DNA of 64,000 bases from Blastomonas sp. CACIA14H2 (GCA_000503195.1 AYSC01000011.1:39841-103840); one strand, 5' to 3'; counted from the first letter of the stretch, positions 43,563-51,957 are shown. Made by a program: numbers and translations. Notes: a model not told the origin generated them from the letters alone.

Positions 43563-43986
43563 AGGACTATGGGACGGCACCTATCGGCATGTGGATGCCG
43601 ATGGCACGCTGATCGACCAGCACCGCATGCGCACCCGCTGCGAATTCCCGGACTCGGGCGACTTTGCTTATATCCAACACAACCATCTGATCTGGCCCGA
43701 TGGCCGCGAGCAGCGGCTGAGCTTTGGCGGCGTGTTCCGCGACGGGAAGCTGTGGTGGGATACCGACCGCTTCCATGGCCATGGCTGGGAGACGCTCGAC
43801 AACGTGCTGATGCTGACGCTGCATCGCAAGGACGAGCCGGGCGTGCGCTTCACCGAAATGATCCAGATTTCCGACGACGGCGAGAGCCGCGCGCGAACCT
43901 GGCAATGGTTCCGCGACGGCGCGCCGTTCAAGCGGACCCTGTGCGACGAAAGGCGCGTCTCGCGCGATCCGGAGGCCGAACTGTGA
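43516..43986 (+). CDS. DUF3598-like lipocalin-fold protein, copy 2
   Basis: A 156-aa paralog of 37209. HEGLWDGTYRHVDADG, IWPDGREQRLSF, DGKLWWDTD and FTEMIQISDDGESRARTWQW are shared. The start lies inside the 3' end of the aldehyde dehydrogenase; the alignment to copy 1 supports the ATG at 43516. The following gene starts on its stop (GTGA). Function unknown; its presence in both divergent operons implies a common ligand. Confidence 0.8.
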   Translation: MRELLAREMPALFAHEGLWDGTYRHVDADGTLIDQHRMRTRCEFPDSGDFAYIQHNHLIWPDGREQRLSFGGVFRDGKLWWDTDRFHGHGWETLDNVLMLTLHRKDEPGVRFTEMIQISDDGESRARTWQWFRDGAPFKRTLCDERRVSRDPEAEL

Positions 43987-44450
43987 TTACCCCGCTGCTG
44001 ATGATGGCCGCCGCGAGCGACGGCGCCTCGACCACCGCCCCTGCCTGCGATTCCCCCGTGGTGATGGTTGTCGCCGGTCCGACGCACGACCGCGAGCGCA
44101 TGGCCGCCTATGGCAAGGCGATTGCCGACAGCAAATTGTACGAGAAGCTGGGGGGCTATTATATCAACATCCCCCGCCCACTCGCGACCTTCGAGGGCAC
44201 GCCGCCCGCGGGGTACACGGTGCTGATGATTCGCTTTCCCTGCCTCGCCAACGCGCAGGCCTTCTGGAATTCGAAGGAATATCAGGAGAGGATCAAGCCG
44301 CTGCGGCTCGGGCCATCGGCGGGCGATTATGTCGTCACCGTCTATCCCGAAGCGCCCCTGCGCCCCGATATGCAGGGCAAGGTCGGCGACAATGGCTACA
44401 CCGCGACGTTCGATCCGTCGGCAATCGAGCAGGTTGGGCCGAGGCCTTAG
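43983..44450 (+). CDS. DUF1330-like protein
   Basis: A 155-aa protein. After a short apolar start, KLGGYYINIPRPLATFEG, VLMIRFPCLANAQAFWNSKEY and IKPLR match the DUF1330 dimeric alpha+beta barrel fold. Small barrels of this kind can be monooxygenases or isomerases, or merely bind ligand. GTG start overlapping the upstream stop. Last gene of the plus-strand operon, meeting the RES toxin gene end to end with a 4-base overlap. Confidence 0.8.
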   Translation: MITPLLMMAAASDGASTTAPACDSPVVMVVAGPTHDRERMAAYGKAIADSKLYEKLGGYYINIPRPLATFEGTPPAGYTVLMIRFPCLANAQAFWNSKEYQERIKPLRLGPSAGDYVVTVYPEAPLRPDMQGKVGDNGYTATFDPSAIEQVGPRP

Positions 44451-44941
44451 GATTGGCGCAGGCCGAGCCGGTCGTCGTCATCGACCAACTCCAGCCGTCC
44501 GTCCCAGACCCACAGGACGAGGTTCAGCGCGTCCGCCGGTGCGCCGCGCGCATAGCTGGGCACGACGATGCCCGCATAGCCCAGAGCAATCGCAGCCTCG
44601 GCGAGGTCTTGGGTGGGCACGCACTCGCCAGCCAGCATTCTGTCGCGCCAGCCGGGATCAGCGAGGTCTTGGGGCAACATTGCGAACGGCTGCAGCAACT
44701 TGGCGTCCCGCCCATCGAGTAGCGGCCCGATATCGGCGCGATACGCGACGAGCGTCACCGGCTGCAGCGTGCCGACCTGATTGGCCTCGCGCAGCGCCGT
44801 TTCGGGTGCCAGCGAAGTGTAGAGCGCGGGCCGTCCGATCCGGTTGAAGCGACCGCCGAATCGCGCCGCCCCCTCGCCCGACAGCGGCGCGCGCGACCAG
44901 ACGGGGTTGTGGGCGCGATAGAGCAGCCCGGTAAAATGCAT
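44447..44941 (-). CDS. RES-domain toxin (NAD-degrading type)
   Basis: A 164-aa RES protein. LYRAHNPVWSRAPLSGEG at the start and GRFNRIGRPALYTSLAPETALRE carry the conserved Arg, Tyr and Glu of the family. Characterised RES toxins use these to destroy NAD+ in the cytoplasm. Its ATG lies 5 bases after the stop of the Xre-type antitoxin. In a catabolic island it would act as a stabilising module. Confidence 0.9.
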   Translation of the reverse strand: MHFTGLLYRAHNPVWSRAPLSGEGAARFGGRFNRIGRPALYTSLAPETALREANQVGTLQPVTLVAYRADIGPLLDGRDAKLLQPFAMLPQDLADPGWRDRMLAGECVPTQDLAEAAIALGYAGIVVPSYARGAPADALNLVLWVWDGRLELVDDDDRLGLRQS

Positions 44942-44946
44942 GACGA

Positions 44947-45297
44947 TCAGGCGTGGACGCCGGCGTCGACCGCGTCGATATAGGCGAGCACGTCATCCGC
45001 CCGGTTCCCGTGCACCAGCTGCATCGCGGTCTGGCCGGAAAAGCCGGGCAGCGGCTCGGAGCGATACCAGGCATAGGCAAGCAGCGCCGAGCCGAAGCGC
45101 GGCTCGACCTTGTTCAGGATCTCGACCATCTGGCGGATGCGGCGCTGGGTGCGGTCCGACGCGATCCGGTCCTTGCGCTGGATCGCGTCCTTGCCGAGCC
45201 CGAGCGAACGCGCCAGCTCATCGCTGGTCGTGCGCAGCGTCTCGACGATCTTGCGCGGCGCGAACGCGCCATGTTCGGCATAGTTCTGGATCGCCAT
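44947..45297 (-). CDS. Xre/ParS-type antitoxin (DUF2384)
   Basis: A 116-aa antitoxin. RKIVETLRTTSDELARSLGLGKDAIQRKDRI is a helix-turn-helix (in parts: TSDELARSLGLGKDAIQR), followed by the DUF2384 toxin-binding end with LVHGNRADDVLAYIDAV. It neutralises the RES toxin and represses its own promoter. The ATG at 45297 is chosen because GGAG lies 8 bases upstream; a TTG at 45312 is weaker. A perfect operator-like repeat lies 16 bases before the start. Confidence 0.9.
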   Translation of the reverse strand: MAIQNYAEHGAFAPRKIVETLRTTSDELARSLGLGKDAIQRKDRIASDRTQRRIRQMVEILNKVEPRFGSALLAYAWYRSEPLPGFSGQTAMQLVHGNRADDVLAYIDAVDAGVHA

Positions 45298-45312
45298 CAC
45301 GAAACTCCGCAA

Positions 45313-45338
45313 ATTCTGACGCTATATAACGTCAGAAT
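45313..45338. promoter_or_regulatory. 26-bp operator of the toxin-antitoxin pair
   Basis: ATTCTGACG and CGTCAGAAT are perfect 9-base inverted halves around CTATATAA, whose complement resembles a -10 element. Position and symmetry fit autoregulation by the Xre-type antitoxin. Confidence 0.75.
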
Positions 45339-45352
45339 GCGCGGCAATCAAG

Positions 45353-46078
45353 TCAGCGCTCCAATTCCACCAGTTCGTAGCGTGCCATCATGCCGCCATC
45401 GATCGCGCCATAGACGAACACCGAATCCACATCGGCCGTCACCCACATGTCATAGGTGGGGTGCGTCTTGCCGCCCATTCCGGGGCCGAGATCGTCGATA
45501 TAGCGATAATGGCGGCAGGCGAAGGTGCCCGCGGCCACGGTCATCTCCTCCTCGCCGACATATTCGAGGCCGATCAGCACCTCGGCGATCAGCGGCGGGG
45601 TCGCGCCGCGATGGTCGGGCGACGGCAGGAAGCAGCGGACATTGCGCCGGTGCGGCCCCTTGCTCACGTCGATCACCCGGGTCATGAAACCGTCGCCCGC
45701 GATCGGGTGCGTGCCGAAGCCGTCGAAATGCCCGCCGACCGCAACCCGCTGCGACACGCGCCCGATCGACGGGCCGAAGCTTTCGCACTCGATCACGCCG
45801 GCGGCGGCATCGTGCCGCATCCAGCCCGATCCCATGAAGGTGTCGCCGACGGTCAGGTGGACATGCAGATGTTCGGGCACCATGTCCGGGCCGATGCCGT
45901 AGACGATGTCGCGCAGCACCTTGGGATCGGGCTCCTCGATCTCGCAGCGCGCGCGCATGATCGTGCGGCCATCGCCGTGATGCGTGAAGCTGAACCATTC
46001 GCGCCCGCGCTCCTGGTCCATGATCTCGGGCTTCTTGCTGGTATAGCGGATCTTGCCGCTGACGGTTTGGTGCTCCAT
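45353..46078 (-). CDS. Uncharacterised 241-aa protein, family U1 copy 2
   Basis: Paralog of 12175. It shares SGKIRYTSKKP, RARCEIEEP, GPSIGRVSQ, FDGFGTHPI, FLPSPDHRGATPPLI and the end YELVELER. Predicted beta-rich and cytoplasmic; no recognised domain. The ATG at 46078 shares its A with the stop of the small GKRPxF gene, so here the order is methyltransferase, small protein, U1, all on one strand. This linkage is the best clue that U1 acts with the methyltransferase module. Confidence 0.8.
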   Translation of the reverse strand: MEHQTVSGKIRYTSKKPEIMDQERGREWFSFTHHGDGRTIMRARCEIEEPDPKVLRDIVYGIGPDMVPEHLHVHLTVGDTFMGSGWMRHDAAAGVIECESFGPSIGRVSQRVAVGGHFDGFGTHPIAGDGFMTRVIDVSKGPHRRNVRCFLPSPDHRGATPPLIAEVLIGLEYVGEEEMTVAAGTFACRHYRYIDDLGPGMGGKTHPTYDMWVTADVDSVFVYGAIDGGMMARYELVELER

Positions 46079-46437
46079 CACAAATCCTTCAGTTCGCGGC
46101 TCAGGTCCTCGACCGGCTTGTCGTCGGCCTGCATCGCTTCCATCATCTGCTGCGGGCCGCGCATCACGCGTGCGATATAGTCGCGCACCATCACGCCGCG
46201 CTCGTACCCCGCCTCGCGATCGGGCCTGTAGCTTTCGATATCGGCGCGGCTGATCGTGCCCTTGGCATCGAGCAGCCGTTCGACCGTGTCGAGCCGCTCG
46301 CGCAGCACCGATACCTCGCCGATCACCGCCATCAGCATCGAGAGCATGCGTTCCTTGTCGGGATCGCCCAGGAAATCGGGGCGCTTGCCCTTGGCGCGCG
46401 CGTTGGCGCGGATCATCCAGTCGACGGGTTCGGTCAC
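46078..46437 (-). CDS. Small GKRPxF-family protein, long form 2
   Basis: A 119-aa protein from the GTG at 46437, which follows GGAG by 7 bases and matches the MTEERP start of the paralog. An ATG at 46458 would add seven residues and would draw its ribosome site from the adjacent repeat. AKGKRPDFLGDPDKERMLS and EVSVLRERLDTVERLLD are the conserved blocks, with a coiled-coil-like second half. It follows the methyltransferase at 46570 with a 103-base repeat between. Function unknown; a partner subunit is likely. Confidence 0.78.
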   Translation of the reverse strand: MTEPVDWMIRANARAKGKRPDFLGDPDKERMLSMLMAVIGEVSVLRERLDTVERLLDAKGTISRADIESYRPDREAGYERGVMVRDYIARVMRGPQQMMEAMQADDKPVEDLSRELKDL

Positions 46438-46460
46438 TTCATTCTCCAAATATCTCATCA

Positions 46461-46563
46461 GGTCCCCTGCGCAGGGAGGGGCCCATCACCTGCCGGTGCG
46501 TCGGTTGCATCGGCGCATCAGGGCGCCAGCCCTGGAGATGGGCCCCTGCCTTCGCAGGGGACC
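46461..46563. repeat. 103-bp inverted repeat between methyltransferase and small gene
   Basis: Arms 46461-46490 (GGTCCCCTGCGCAGGGAGGG, then GCCCATCACC) and 46534-46563 (GGAGATGGGC, then CCCTGCCTTCGCAGGGGACC) pair around a 43-base centre. It is a different family from R1-R3. It replaces the direct overlap seen in the copy at 23472. Confidence 0.8.
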
Positions 46564-46569
46564 GGAATG

Positions 46570-47781
46570 TCACTCAGGCTTTCCGCCCTTCCAGGCGCCA
46601 TAGGCGTGCCAGACGGCGGCGCGGCCGTGATCCTCTTCCTTCTCCTCGCCCGCCGAGGGGAAGATATCGGTATCGACCACCGCGCGCACCCCGGTGACGA
46701 ACAGGTCTTCGGCGGCGAAACCGGCGTCCTTCATGATCGTCTTCAGGTCGAGCGCGTGCATCGCCGACCAGAAGGGCTCGTTGTTGTTGAACGCATCCCA
46801 GTCGCGGATGAATTGCTCGTAGAGCGGCATCGCGTCCGAATATTGCGGCTGTTCGAGGTGCAGCATCAGCCCGCCTGGCTTGAGCACGCGATAGCCCTCG
46901 CGGATGATGCGCGGCAGCGCGGTGCCGCTGGTCTCGTGCAGGAACATCGTCGTCTGCACCCAGTCGAAGCTCTCGTCGCCCCATCGGGCGAGGTCCTCGG
47001 CATTGGCCTGGACGAAGCGGATATTGGTCGCGCCCAGGGACTGCGCACGAGCGTGAGCATAGCGCAGCGAGGGCGCGGCGGTGTCGATCGCGATCACCTC
47101 ACAATCCGGAAAGGCGAGCGCCAGCGGCACGATATTGTGCCCGACGGTGCAGCCGATATCGAGAATGCGCTGCGGCTGCCAGCCCGGCCGCTGCTCGCGG
47201 GCCCATTTGACCAGCGCCTGCCCGCCGCCATCGGACAATGCGCCCAGCCCGCCTGCAGTCGTCGCGAAGATGCCGCAGTCGTAATTTGCCCCGGCGGATA
47301 CGTCGCCGGGCACTTCCTCGCCATGATAGCTGCCGGGCATGCAATGGATGTCGATCGCGCTCTGATAGCGCGGCACGGCGACGCCCGGATCGAGCTCGAG
47401 TGTATCGCGCCCCTCGTTAAACTGGCGCGCCTTGGCATTCAGCTCGTCGAGCTGGCGCAGCACCATCGCGCGGCCGTTCTGCTGGCGCATTTCCATGCTG
47501 TTGCGCTTGAGCGACGACCAGAAGCGGTGATGGGGATCGCGGTTCATCGCATGGCGGATCTCGAACCGGTCCTTGGGCTCGCGGCCATGTTCGGCGATAA
47601 AGCCGGGCAGCACGCGCGTATCATAGGCCAGCTTGTTGCCGGGGCCGAGCGTGCCCGAGAGGTACTTGTTGAGGTTCGCCAGAAAGTCGAACCGGGCCGC
47701 CTCGTCATGGCTTGGCTGCGGCGACACGCCGTGCAGCGCCACGGCGGTATAGGGCGGTGCGACATCGAATTTGTGCGTCAT
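46570..47781 (-). CDS. Class I SAM-dependent methyltransferase with extra N-terminal domain, copy 2
   Basis: A 403-aa paralog of 22246. The N-terminal domain (24-82: SHDEAARFDFLANLN, then FIAEHGREPKDRFEIRH) is the part that also exists alone at 14077. SAIDIHCMPGSY is at 141-152, the SAM motif LDIGCTVGHN at 207-216, AIDTAAPSL is the acidic loop and GYRVLKPGGL closes the core fold. Same-strand neighbours are the nitrilase-fold protein upstream and the small protein downstream. Substrate unknown. Confidence 0.85.
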   Translation of the reverse strand: MTHKFDVAPPYTAVALHGVSPQPSHDEAARFDFLANLNKYLSGTLGPGNKLAYDTRVLPGFIAEHGREPKDRFEIRHAMNRDPHHRFWSSLKRNSMEMRQQNGRAMVLRQLDELNAKARQFNEGRDTLELDPGVAVPRYQSAIDIHCMPGSYHGEEVPGDVSAGANYDCGIFATTAGGLGALSDGGGQALVKWAREQRPGWQPQRILDIGCTVGHNIVPLALAFPDCEVIAIDTAAPSLRYAHARAQSLGATNIRFVQANAEDLARWGDESFDWVQTTMFLHETSGTALPRIIREGYRVLKPGGLMLHLEQPQYSDAMPLYEQFIRDWDAFNNNEPFWSAMHALDLKTIMKDAGFAAEDLFVTGVRAVVDTDIFPSAGEEKEEDHGRAAVWHAYGAWKGGKPE

Positions 47782-47800
47782 CCTGTTCCTCTTGTCTAAA

Positions 47801-47844
47801 CCTCTCCGCGTTCCCGAGCGAAGTCGAGGGACAAACGGGAGAGG
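47801..47844. repeat. Short hairpin repeat between nitrilase-fold and methyltransferase genes
   Basis: CCTCTCC at the left pairs with GGAGAGG at the right, and the centre TTCCCGAGCGAAGTCGAGGGA is a common sphingomonad-type repeat core (given here as TTCCCGAGCG and AAGTCGAGGGA). It may stabilise or end the upstream transcript. Confidence 0.55.
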
Positions 47845-47861
47845 GTGGCTGGACAGCCAAG

Positions 47862-49004
47862 CTAGATCAGCCCGTCCTTCGCCATCCGCTCGATCACCTC
47901 TTCCTGCACGCGCCTGAAATAGTCGCGATCAGGCACCTTCACCGCCCCGCCCTCGAGCATGCCGTCCGCCGGATGCCGCACCTGGCCGCCATAGACCTGC
48001 GCAAACAATTCGAGCCGCTGGCGGGCGAGATAGTTGGTCATGCCGGGGGTCCGCCGCGCATGGCGCAGCGCGCCGAGATCGATCTCGGCAAAGGCGGTGA
48101 AGGTCTCGCCGCTGTTCGATTCGGCGAGCACCCGGCCCTTGTAGTCGATCACCTGGCTGTTGCCGTCGGCGCTGGCGAGCGGCAGGCCGGTGCCCTCGAT
48201 CCCCGCGGTGTTGGCCGAGACGACATAGGCCATGTTCTCGAACGCGCGCGCGCGCCGGGCGATCGCCTTGTTGGTGTCGATCGGCGATCCGATCTCGGAC
48301 GAGGAATGCAGGAAGATCTCCGCGCCGCGCAGCGCATGTGCGCGCGCGATCTCGGGATAGAGGATTTCCTCCGAGGCGATCGCGGCCAGATTGCCGATCT
48401 CGGTGCGCGCCACCGGGAACACGCCGTCGATGCCATAGACGTCGAGATATTTGCTCCACACGTCATGCGGTGTCGGCGCGAACATCGAGTTGAGGCGGCG
48501 ATAGCGCAGGACGACATCGCCCGACGGCGCGATCAGGAAGCTCGCCTGGAAATACAGGCCGGGGAAATTCGGATCGACCTCATAGGCGTTGCCGGCGAGG
48601 TACAGCTTCAGATTCTGCGCGACCTTGCCCAGCGCGTCATATTCTTGGCCTTGCATCTCGAACGCGGCCAGAGCGGCGAAATCGGGGATCGAGATGCGCC
48701 CCGGATAGCTGGTGAACAGATATTCGGGCAGCACCGCGAGCTTCACCGGATGCCCGCCATATTGCTCGATGAAGATGCGCGCCGAGCGAATCTTGGCCTC
48801 GACCTCGCCGATCATGCCGAGCACCTGCGCGCGCGCGGCGGCGCGGTCGGGTGCGCGCTCGACCGAGCGGGCGGCGAGCTGCATCGCGACGGCGGCATAG
48901 GTCGGCGCATCAGCCATGGCGCGCGCCTCCGCGGCCAACGCCGCGTCGAGCGGCAAGGCGCTCGCGATCATCGCGGCCAGAATCGAGCGGCGTTCGATGT
49001 CCAT
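47862..49004 (-). CDS. Exported nitrilase-fold protein with Cys-to-Ser change
   Basis: A 380-aa carbon-nitrogen hydrolase-fold protein with a twin-arginine-like leader (IERRSILAAMIASALPLDAALA). The Glu of the triad is present (E94 in LPEYLF). The lysine position reads RYRRLN (R169/R170) and the nucleophile position reads IASEEILYPE, i.e. Ser211 instead of Cys. The rest of the fold (RGAEIFLHSSSE, RARAFENMAYVVSANTAGI) is intact. Classical nitrilase or amidase chemistry is therefore doubtful; it may be an esterase-like variant or a binding protein. Located in the periplasm if the leader works. Confidence 0.85.
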   Translation of the reverse strand: MDIERRSILAAMIASALPLDAALAAEARAMADAPTYAAVAMQLAARSVERAPDRAAARAQVLGMIGEVEAKIRSARIFIEQYGGHPVKLAVLPEYLFTSYPGRISIPDFAALAAFEMQGQEYDALGKVAQNLKLYLAGNAYEVDPNFPGLYFQASFLIAPSGDVVLRYRRLNSMFAPTPHDVWSKYLDVYGIDGVFPVARTEIGNLAAIASEEILYPEIARAHALRGAEIFLHSSSEIGSPIDTNKAIARRARAFENMAYVVSANTAGIEGTGLPLASADGNSQVIDYKGRVLAESNSGETFTAFAEIDLGALRHARRTPGMTNYLARQRLELFAQVYGGQVRHPADGMLEGGAVKVPDRDYFRRVQEEVIERMAKDGLI

Positions 49005-49010
49005 CGGTGG

Positions 49011-50573
49011 TCATTCCAGTCCCAGGCTCCCGGGGTTCATCAGGCCTTGCGGGTCGACCGTACGCTTCAATGCGACCAGCATCTCCCAGGCGGCAGGATC
49101 GAGCGCGTCGCGCAGCGGATAGGTGCGCGCGATCTGCACATGCGTCGACCCCAGCGAACGGAAGATGCCGATGATACTTGCGCGCAACTCGCCCACGAGC
49201 GCGCGTGCTTCCGGGCCTTCGGGAAAGCCCTTGAGCTTCTTGAGGTGATCGGGCTCGACCGCCTGGCGGTGCAGCGGGTTCATCGCATCGGGCCAGAAGA
49301 AGACCGGCTCGATCAGGCAGCCCGAACGGCTGACAGCCGCGAGCATCGCGCCCGCGTTGACGTCGAGCCGCGCCATCGCCTCAGCATGGTCGGCATAAAG
49401 CGCCTCGATCCGCTCCCAGGCCTCGACCAGCCTGGAATGCGGCAGGAAGCCGTGCACCGGCACCCAGCGCTCGCCATCGGGGCCAAGCATCGAATTGGGC
49501 GGCGGGAACGGGTTGGCGCGCAGGATCTTGGGAATCGAATTCTCGACCGTGCTGCCGCCATGCGCCGCCACGATCTTTCCGATCTCGGCCATTTCGGCAT
49601 CGACCGCTTGGCTGTGGCGGCCTTCGGCGATGGTGTGGAGCGAGAACGGCACGTCCTTGAGGAAAGAGCGGCCCGCTGCGACCACCTTGGCGCCCTCCTT
49701 GATCGCCTTCCAGGCAGAGCCTTGCGATTTCATCATGTTGAGCAGCGACTTGGCATCCTTGGCCAGGCTGTCGCGCTTCATCCGCTGCGATTGCAGATAG
49801 GGATCGAAGGCGAAGCTTTCCGAGGCCAGCCCTTCGCGCGCGATATCACTCATCGCGCCGAGCAGCCCCTTGTGGTCGGGCAGCGAGAACGAGCCATAGG
49901 CAAAGGCGGTCGCCTCCTTCACCAGCCGCAGCGTCACCCGCGCCTTGATGCCGAACGCGCCGGTATCGGCGGCGAACAGCCCGGTGAGATCGGGGCCGAA
50001 CGGGCGGAAGAAATCGCTGCCGGTGCTGACGATGCGGCCATCGGCAAGAACGACGTCAAAGCTCAGCGCGCTGTCGACCACGGAGCCCTCGCGCGCGCCC
50101 CAGAAGATGCCGTTCTGACTCATCCCGCCGCCGATCGCCGCGCGCAGGCCGGAAAGCGTGCCCCAGCTTGGGCATCGGAGGCCGAGCGGTTTCAACGCTT
50201 CGTGCAGCTTCGCCCAGGTGCAGCCCGCCTCCACCGTCACGGTCATGTCGGTGGGGTTGATATCGACAATGGCATCGAGCGAGGTCGTATCGACGAGAAT
50301 GAAATCGCCGCCCGAATAGAGATAGCCGCCGGTATAGCTCATGCCGCCACCGCGCGGGACGATGGCGAGCCCCTGTGCGGTCGCTGCCGCCACGCCGCGT
50401 GCGAGCTGATCGACCGTGGCGGGGCGCAGCACGGCGAGCGGCTGGCGCCCGGTCGCATAGACATCGTGCGAGAAGAAATCGCGCGTCGCCTCGTCGGTCA
50501 GCACCGCGTCGGCGCCCGCCGCCGCGATCACCGCGCCCATCGCGCCTGCATCAGCCTGGACCAAAGTTGCCAT
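49011..50573 (-). CDS. FAD-binding oxidase (GlcD/FAD_binding_4 type), copy 3
   Basis: A 520-aa flavin oxidase or dehydrogenase. IVPRGGGMSYTGGYLY, VTVEAGCTWAKLHEALKPLG (exact family core), AIGGGMSQNG and the end LMNPGSLGLE match copies at 1 and 16083. The ATG at 50573 shares one base with the MFS stop. It probably oxidises the right-half substrate. Together with cytochrome c (31738) or membrane M1 proteins it could feed the respiratory chain. Confidence 0.93.
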   Translation of the reverse strand: MATLVQADAGAMGAVIAAAGADAVLTDEATRDFFSHDVYATGRQPLAVLRPATVDQLARGVAAATAQGLAIVPRGGGMSYTGGYLYSGGDFILVDTTSLDAIVDINPTDMTVTVEAGCTWAKLHEALKPLGLRCPSWGTLSGLRAAIGGGMSQNGIFWGAREGSVVDSALSFDVVLADGRIVSTGSDFFRPFGPDLTGLFAADTGAFGIKARVTLRLVKEATAFAYGSFSLPDHKGLLGAMSDIAREGLASESFAFDPYLQSQRMKRDSLAKDAKSLLNMMKSQGSAWKAIKEGAKVVAAGRSFLKDVPFSLHTIAEGRHSQAVDAEMAEIGKIVAAHGGSTVENSIPKILRANPFPPPNSMLGPDGERWVPVHGFLPHSRLVEAWERIEALYADHAEAMARLDVNAGAMLAAVSRSGCLIEPVFFWPDAMNPLHRQAVEPDHLKKLKGFPEGPEARALVGELRASIIGIFRSLGSTHVQIARTYPLRDALDPAAWEMLVALKRTVDPQGLMNPGSLGLE

Positions 50574-51877
50574 CACGCAGCCTCCATCGCCGGTTTGCCC
50601 TGAGGAGCGGGACCCGCTGCCTCGGTCAGCACGGGGTAGCGCCCCAGCAGCAGCAGCAGCGCACCGCCGATGACATAGCCGAAAATCGAATAGAACAGGA
50701 TCGGATCATAGCTGCCGGTCGCGTCGCGCACCGAAGAATAGACGATCGGCGAGATCGCCGAGAATATCCCGAAGGGCATGTAGAGCATGCCATAGATCTT
50801 GCCGTAATGCGCCATGCCGAAATAGCGCCCGGTCAGATACGCGATCAGGTCGCTCTCCGCCCCGGCGGCAAAGCCGAGCAGGAAACCGGCGAGCGCCGCC
50901 AGCGCGAAGCCGGGCGCGGGATCGAGCAGGATCCAGCTCGACGCGGCGGGCAGGCAGAGCAGCGGAAAGGCGACGAACCCCGCCCAGAAGCGATCGAGCA
51001 GCAACCCGGTGATGATCCGCCCCGACAGGATGCCGAGGCCGAGAATGCCCATGACCGAGGCCGCACCCTGCGCGGGAATCCCCCGGTCGGCGAGCATCGC
51101 GGGCATGTTGATGAATGCCCCGCCAAAGGTCAGCGCGATGACCAGGATCGAGACCCAGATCAGCCAGAAGCGGTAATCGCGCACCGCCTGGCCCAGCGTC
51201 ACGCCGGTCAGCGCGCCACTCGCGGTCTTGATCCCCGGCGGCTGTTCCTCGGGCCGGGGTTCGCGGAACAGCCAGAAGGCAAGCGGCAGCGCGACGAGCA
51301 GCGGCAGCATGCCGACGATGGCGAACATCGCGCGCCAGCCCCAGGATTCGATCGCGAACACCGCGAGCTTGGGCACCACGATCGCCGCAAGGCTGGTGCC
51401 CAGCAGCAACAGGCCGAGCGCGAGCCCGCGGCTCTTGTAGAACCACATGTTGATCGCGCGGCTCCACGTCACCGGGGTCGATCCGATGCCGACCAGCCCG
51501 ACCAGCAGCCAGAGCAGATAATAGGCCCAGAGCACCGGCGGGGTGAGCGACAGCGCGGCAAAGGTCGCCCCGAACGCGAACAGCGACCACAAGGCAATCC
51601 GGCGCACGCCATAGGTATCGGCCAGCCAGCCGAAGACCGGCGCGAGCAAGGCGGCGACCACGCCGAAAATCGTGATCGGGGTGAGGATCTCGGTGGTCGT
51701 CCAGCCGAATTCCTTCGACAGCGGCGCGATGGTGAAGCCGATGACGTTGAAGGGAATCGGCGAGGCCCCGCAGGCGACGCCGATCACACCCGCCAGCAGC
51801 ACCTTCCACCCGCCCGCAAATTCGCCGCGCGCCGGGGTCGCGATGCTTGCCGTCAGTTCGTCTGCCCTGCTTGCCAA
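50573..51877 (-). CDS. MFS transporter, monocarboxylate-type, copy 3
   Basis: A 434-aa permease with 12 hydrophobic segments: PIPFNVIGFTIAPLSKEFGW at the start, APVFGWLADTYGVRR after TM2, TGRYFGMAHYGKIYG and LLLLLGRYPVL near the end. Closest in the window to 27375. The TTG start at 51877 follows GGGAG by 8 bases. It lies downstream of TonB receptor 2 with a stem-loop between, so receptor and permease probably form an uptake route. Confidence 0.9.
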   Translation of the reverse strand: MASRADELTASIATPARGEFAGGWKVLLAGVIGVACGASPIPFNVIGFTIAPLSKEFGWTTTEILTPITIFGVVAALLAPVFGWLADTYGVRRIALWSLFAFGATFAALSLTPPVLWAYYLLWLLVGLVGIGSTPVTWSRAINMWFYKSRGLALGLLLLGTSLAAIVVPKLAVFAIESWGWRAMFAIVGMLPLLVALPLAFWLFREPRPEEQPPGIKTASGALTGVTLGQAVRDYRFWLIWVSILVIALTFGGAFINMPAMLADRGIPAQGAASVMGILGLGILSGRIITGLLLDRFWAGFVAFPLLCLPAASSWILLDPAPGFALAALAGFLLGFAAGAESDLIAYLTGRYFGMAHYGKIYGMLYMPFGIFSAISPIVYSSVRDATGSYDPILFYSIFGYVIGGALLLLLGRYPVLTEAAGPAPQGKPAMEAA

Positions 51878-51923
51878 CGCGTCGCTCCCGTCAGTCCATC
51901 AAGAATGAAAAGCCTAGGTCGGA

Positions 51924-51957
51924 ATGGAGCATCGCACAGAGTGACGCGATGCTCCAT
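51924..51957 (-). terminator. Stem-loop between TonB receptor 2 and MFS gene
   Basis: ATGGAGCATCGC and GCGATGCTCCAT form a perfect 12-bp stem with a 10-base loop, 25 bases after the receptor stop. There is no clean T-run directly after it, so it may be a partial terminator or an mRNA-processing hairpin that sets receptor expression above the downstream genes. Confidence 0.55.

Noticed and set aside
47712..50603. 963-aa open frame opposite the nitrilase-fold and FAD oxidase genes
   Set aside because: Shadow of two well-supported genes; composition (many Arg, His, Asp) and lack of motifs mark it as antisense.
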